Below, piece by piece: positions 63,931 to 64,000 of a stretch of 64,000 nt of DNA. The DNA lies in contig NZ_CANLZU010000012.1 of assembly GCF_947495715.1 (NCBI RefSeq), positions 60,775-124,774 on the forward strand, given 5' to 3'. The position numbers and the translations under genes are program-made. Position 1 is the stretch's first letter; each line of letters opens with the position of its first letter. The DNA is from an uncultured Oceanisphaera sp. (GTDB taxonomy: Bacteria; Pseudomonadota; Gammaproteobacteria; Enterobacterales; Aeromonadaceae). The notes under the pieces are model-generated. The model had not been told where the DNA came from. It ran no database searches and saw only the letters and a list, made by a program, of their open reading frames with translations.

Positions 63931-64000
63931 GCCTGGCAGTGACCTACTTTCACATGGCAGCTGCCACACTATCATCGGCGCGGGTGCGTTTCACTTCTGA
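63931..64000 (-). rRNA. rrf: 5S ribosomal RNA, 3' part (continues beyond window)
   Basis: Read on the minus strand, the end matches gammaproteobacterial 5S rRNA: TCAGAAGTGAAACGC, then CGCCGATGATAGTGTGGCAG and the closing GTAGGTCACTGCCAGGC. About 70 of about 115 bases are visible. It marks the end of an rRNA operon transcribed leftwards, whose 23S and 16S lie outside. Confidence 0.95.

Overview
The window reads as chromosome of a marine or brackish gammaproteobacterium, most likely an Aeromonadaceae relative such as Oceanimonas, Oceanisphaera or Zobellella (inference; no marker was aligned). Reasons: the order yheO-tusDCB-rpsL-rpsG-fusA-tuf-bfd matches the enterobacterial str region, tusBCD and DUF3461 are typical of gammaproteobacteria, the DNA is GC-rich, and the cargo is transporters plus catabolic operons for marine nitrogen and sulfur compounds. 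No prophage, transposase, CRISPR array or tRNA was found. A partial 5S rRNA lies at the right edge.

Layout. 0-7 kb: the end of a BCCT transporter, a VOC protein, a PhoD-like phosphoesterase, a Cache-type chemoreceptor and an AI-2E family permease. 7-11 kb: urate/allantoin degradation (puuE-uraD-allA leftwards; uraH and a purine permease rightwards). 11-14 kb: two DUF3461 paralogues around a small unknown gene, then an aldehyde dehydrogenase homologue that has lost its catalytic cysteine. 14-19 kb: a SulP transporter, then cobS and cobT without cobN. 19-23 kb: a TRAP transporter with a universal stress protein. 23-32.5 kb: an NCS1 permease and a taurine dissimilation cluster (tauXY, tauR, xsc, pta and a DUF6506 gene). 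32.6-41.5 kb: a GntR/FCD regulator, guanine deaminase, xanthine dehydrogenase, a RutR-like TetR regulator and a GlcG-like protein. 41.8-50.7 kb: a SieB-like membrane protein, bfd, a TIGR01244 phosphatase-like protein, the str operon, tusBCD, ridA and yheO. 50.7-58.5 kb: ilvIH and leuABCD, divergent, with a leucine attenuator. 58.5-64 kb: a PilZ protein, thiBPQ behind a TPP-riboswitch-like leader, phoH and 5S rRNA.

How the genes work together. Guanine is deaminated to xanthine (GuaD) and oxidised to urate (XdhAB, matured by XdhC). After an oxidase not seen here, UraH and UraD make allantoin, PuuE opens it to allantoate and, after an allantoicase not seen here, AllA releases glyoxylate and urea. 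In parallel taurine is oxidised by TauXY to sulfoacetaldehyde, Xsc yields acetyl phosphate and sulfite, and Pta yields acetyl-CoA; the TRAP system is the likely importer. The taurine block sits inside the purine block, so the region is a C2-amine/purine salvage island next to housekeeping genes.

The less ordinary signals are a dispersed palindromic element (four copies, two of them splitting xdhB from xdhC), the degenerate aldehyde dehydrogenase, the orphan cobST pair, DUF6506 in the xsc-pta operon, RidA translationally coupled to YheO, a TPP-like leader with an aberrant second half, and several strong hairpins between genes of one operon.
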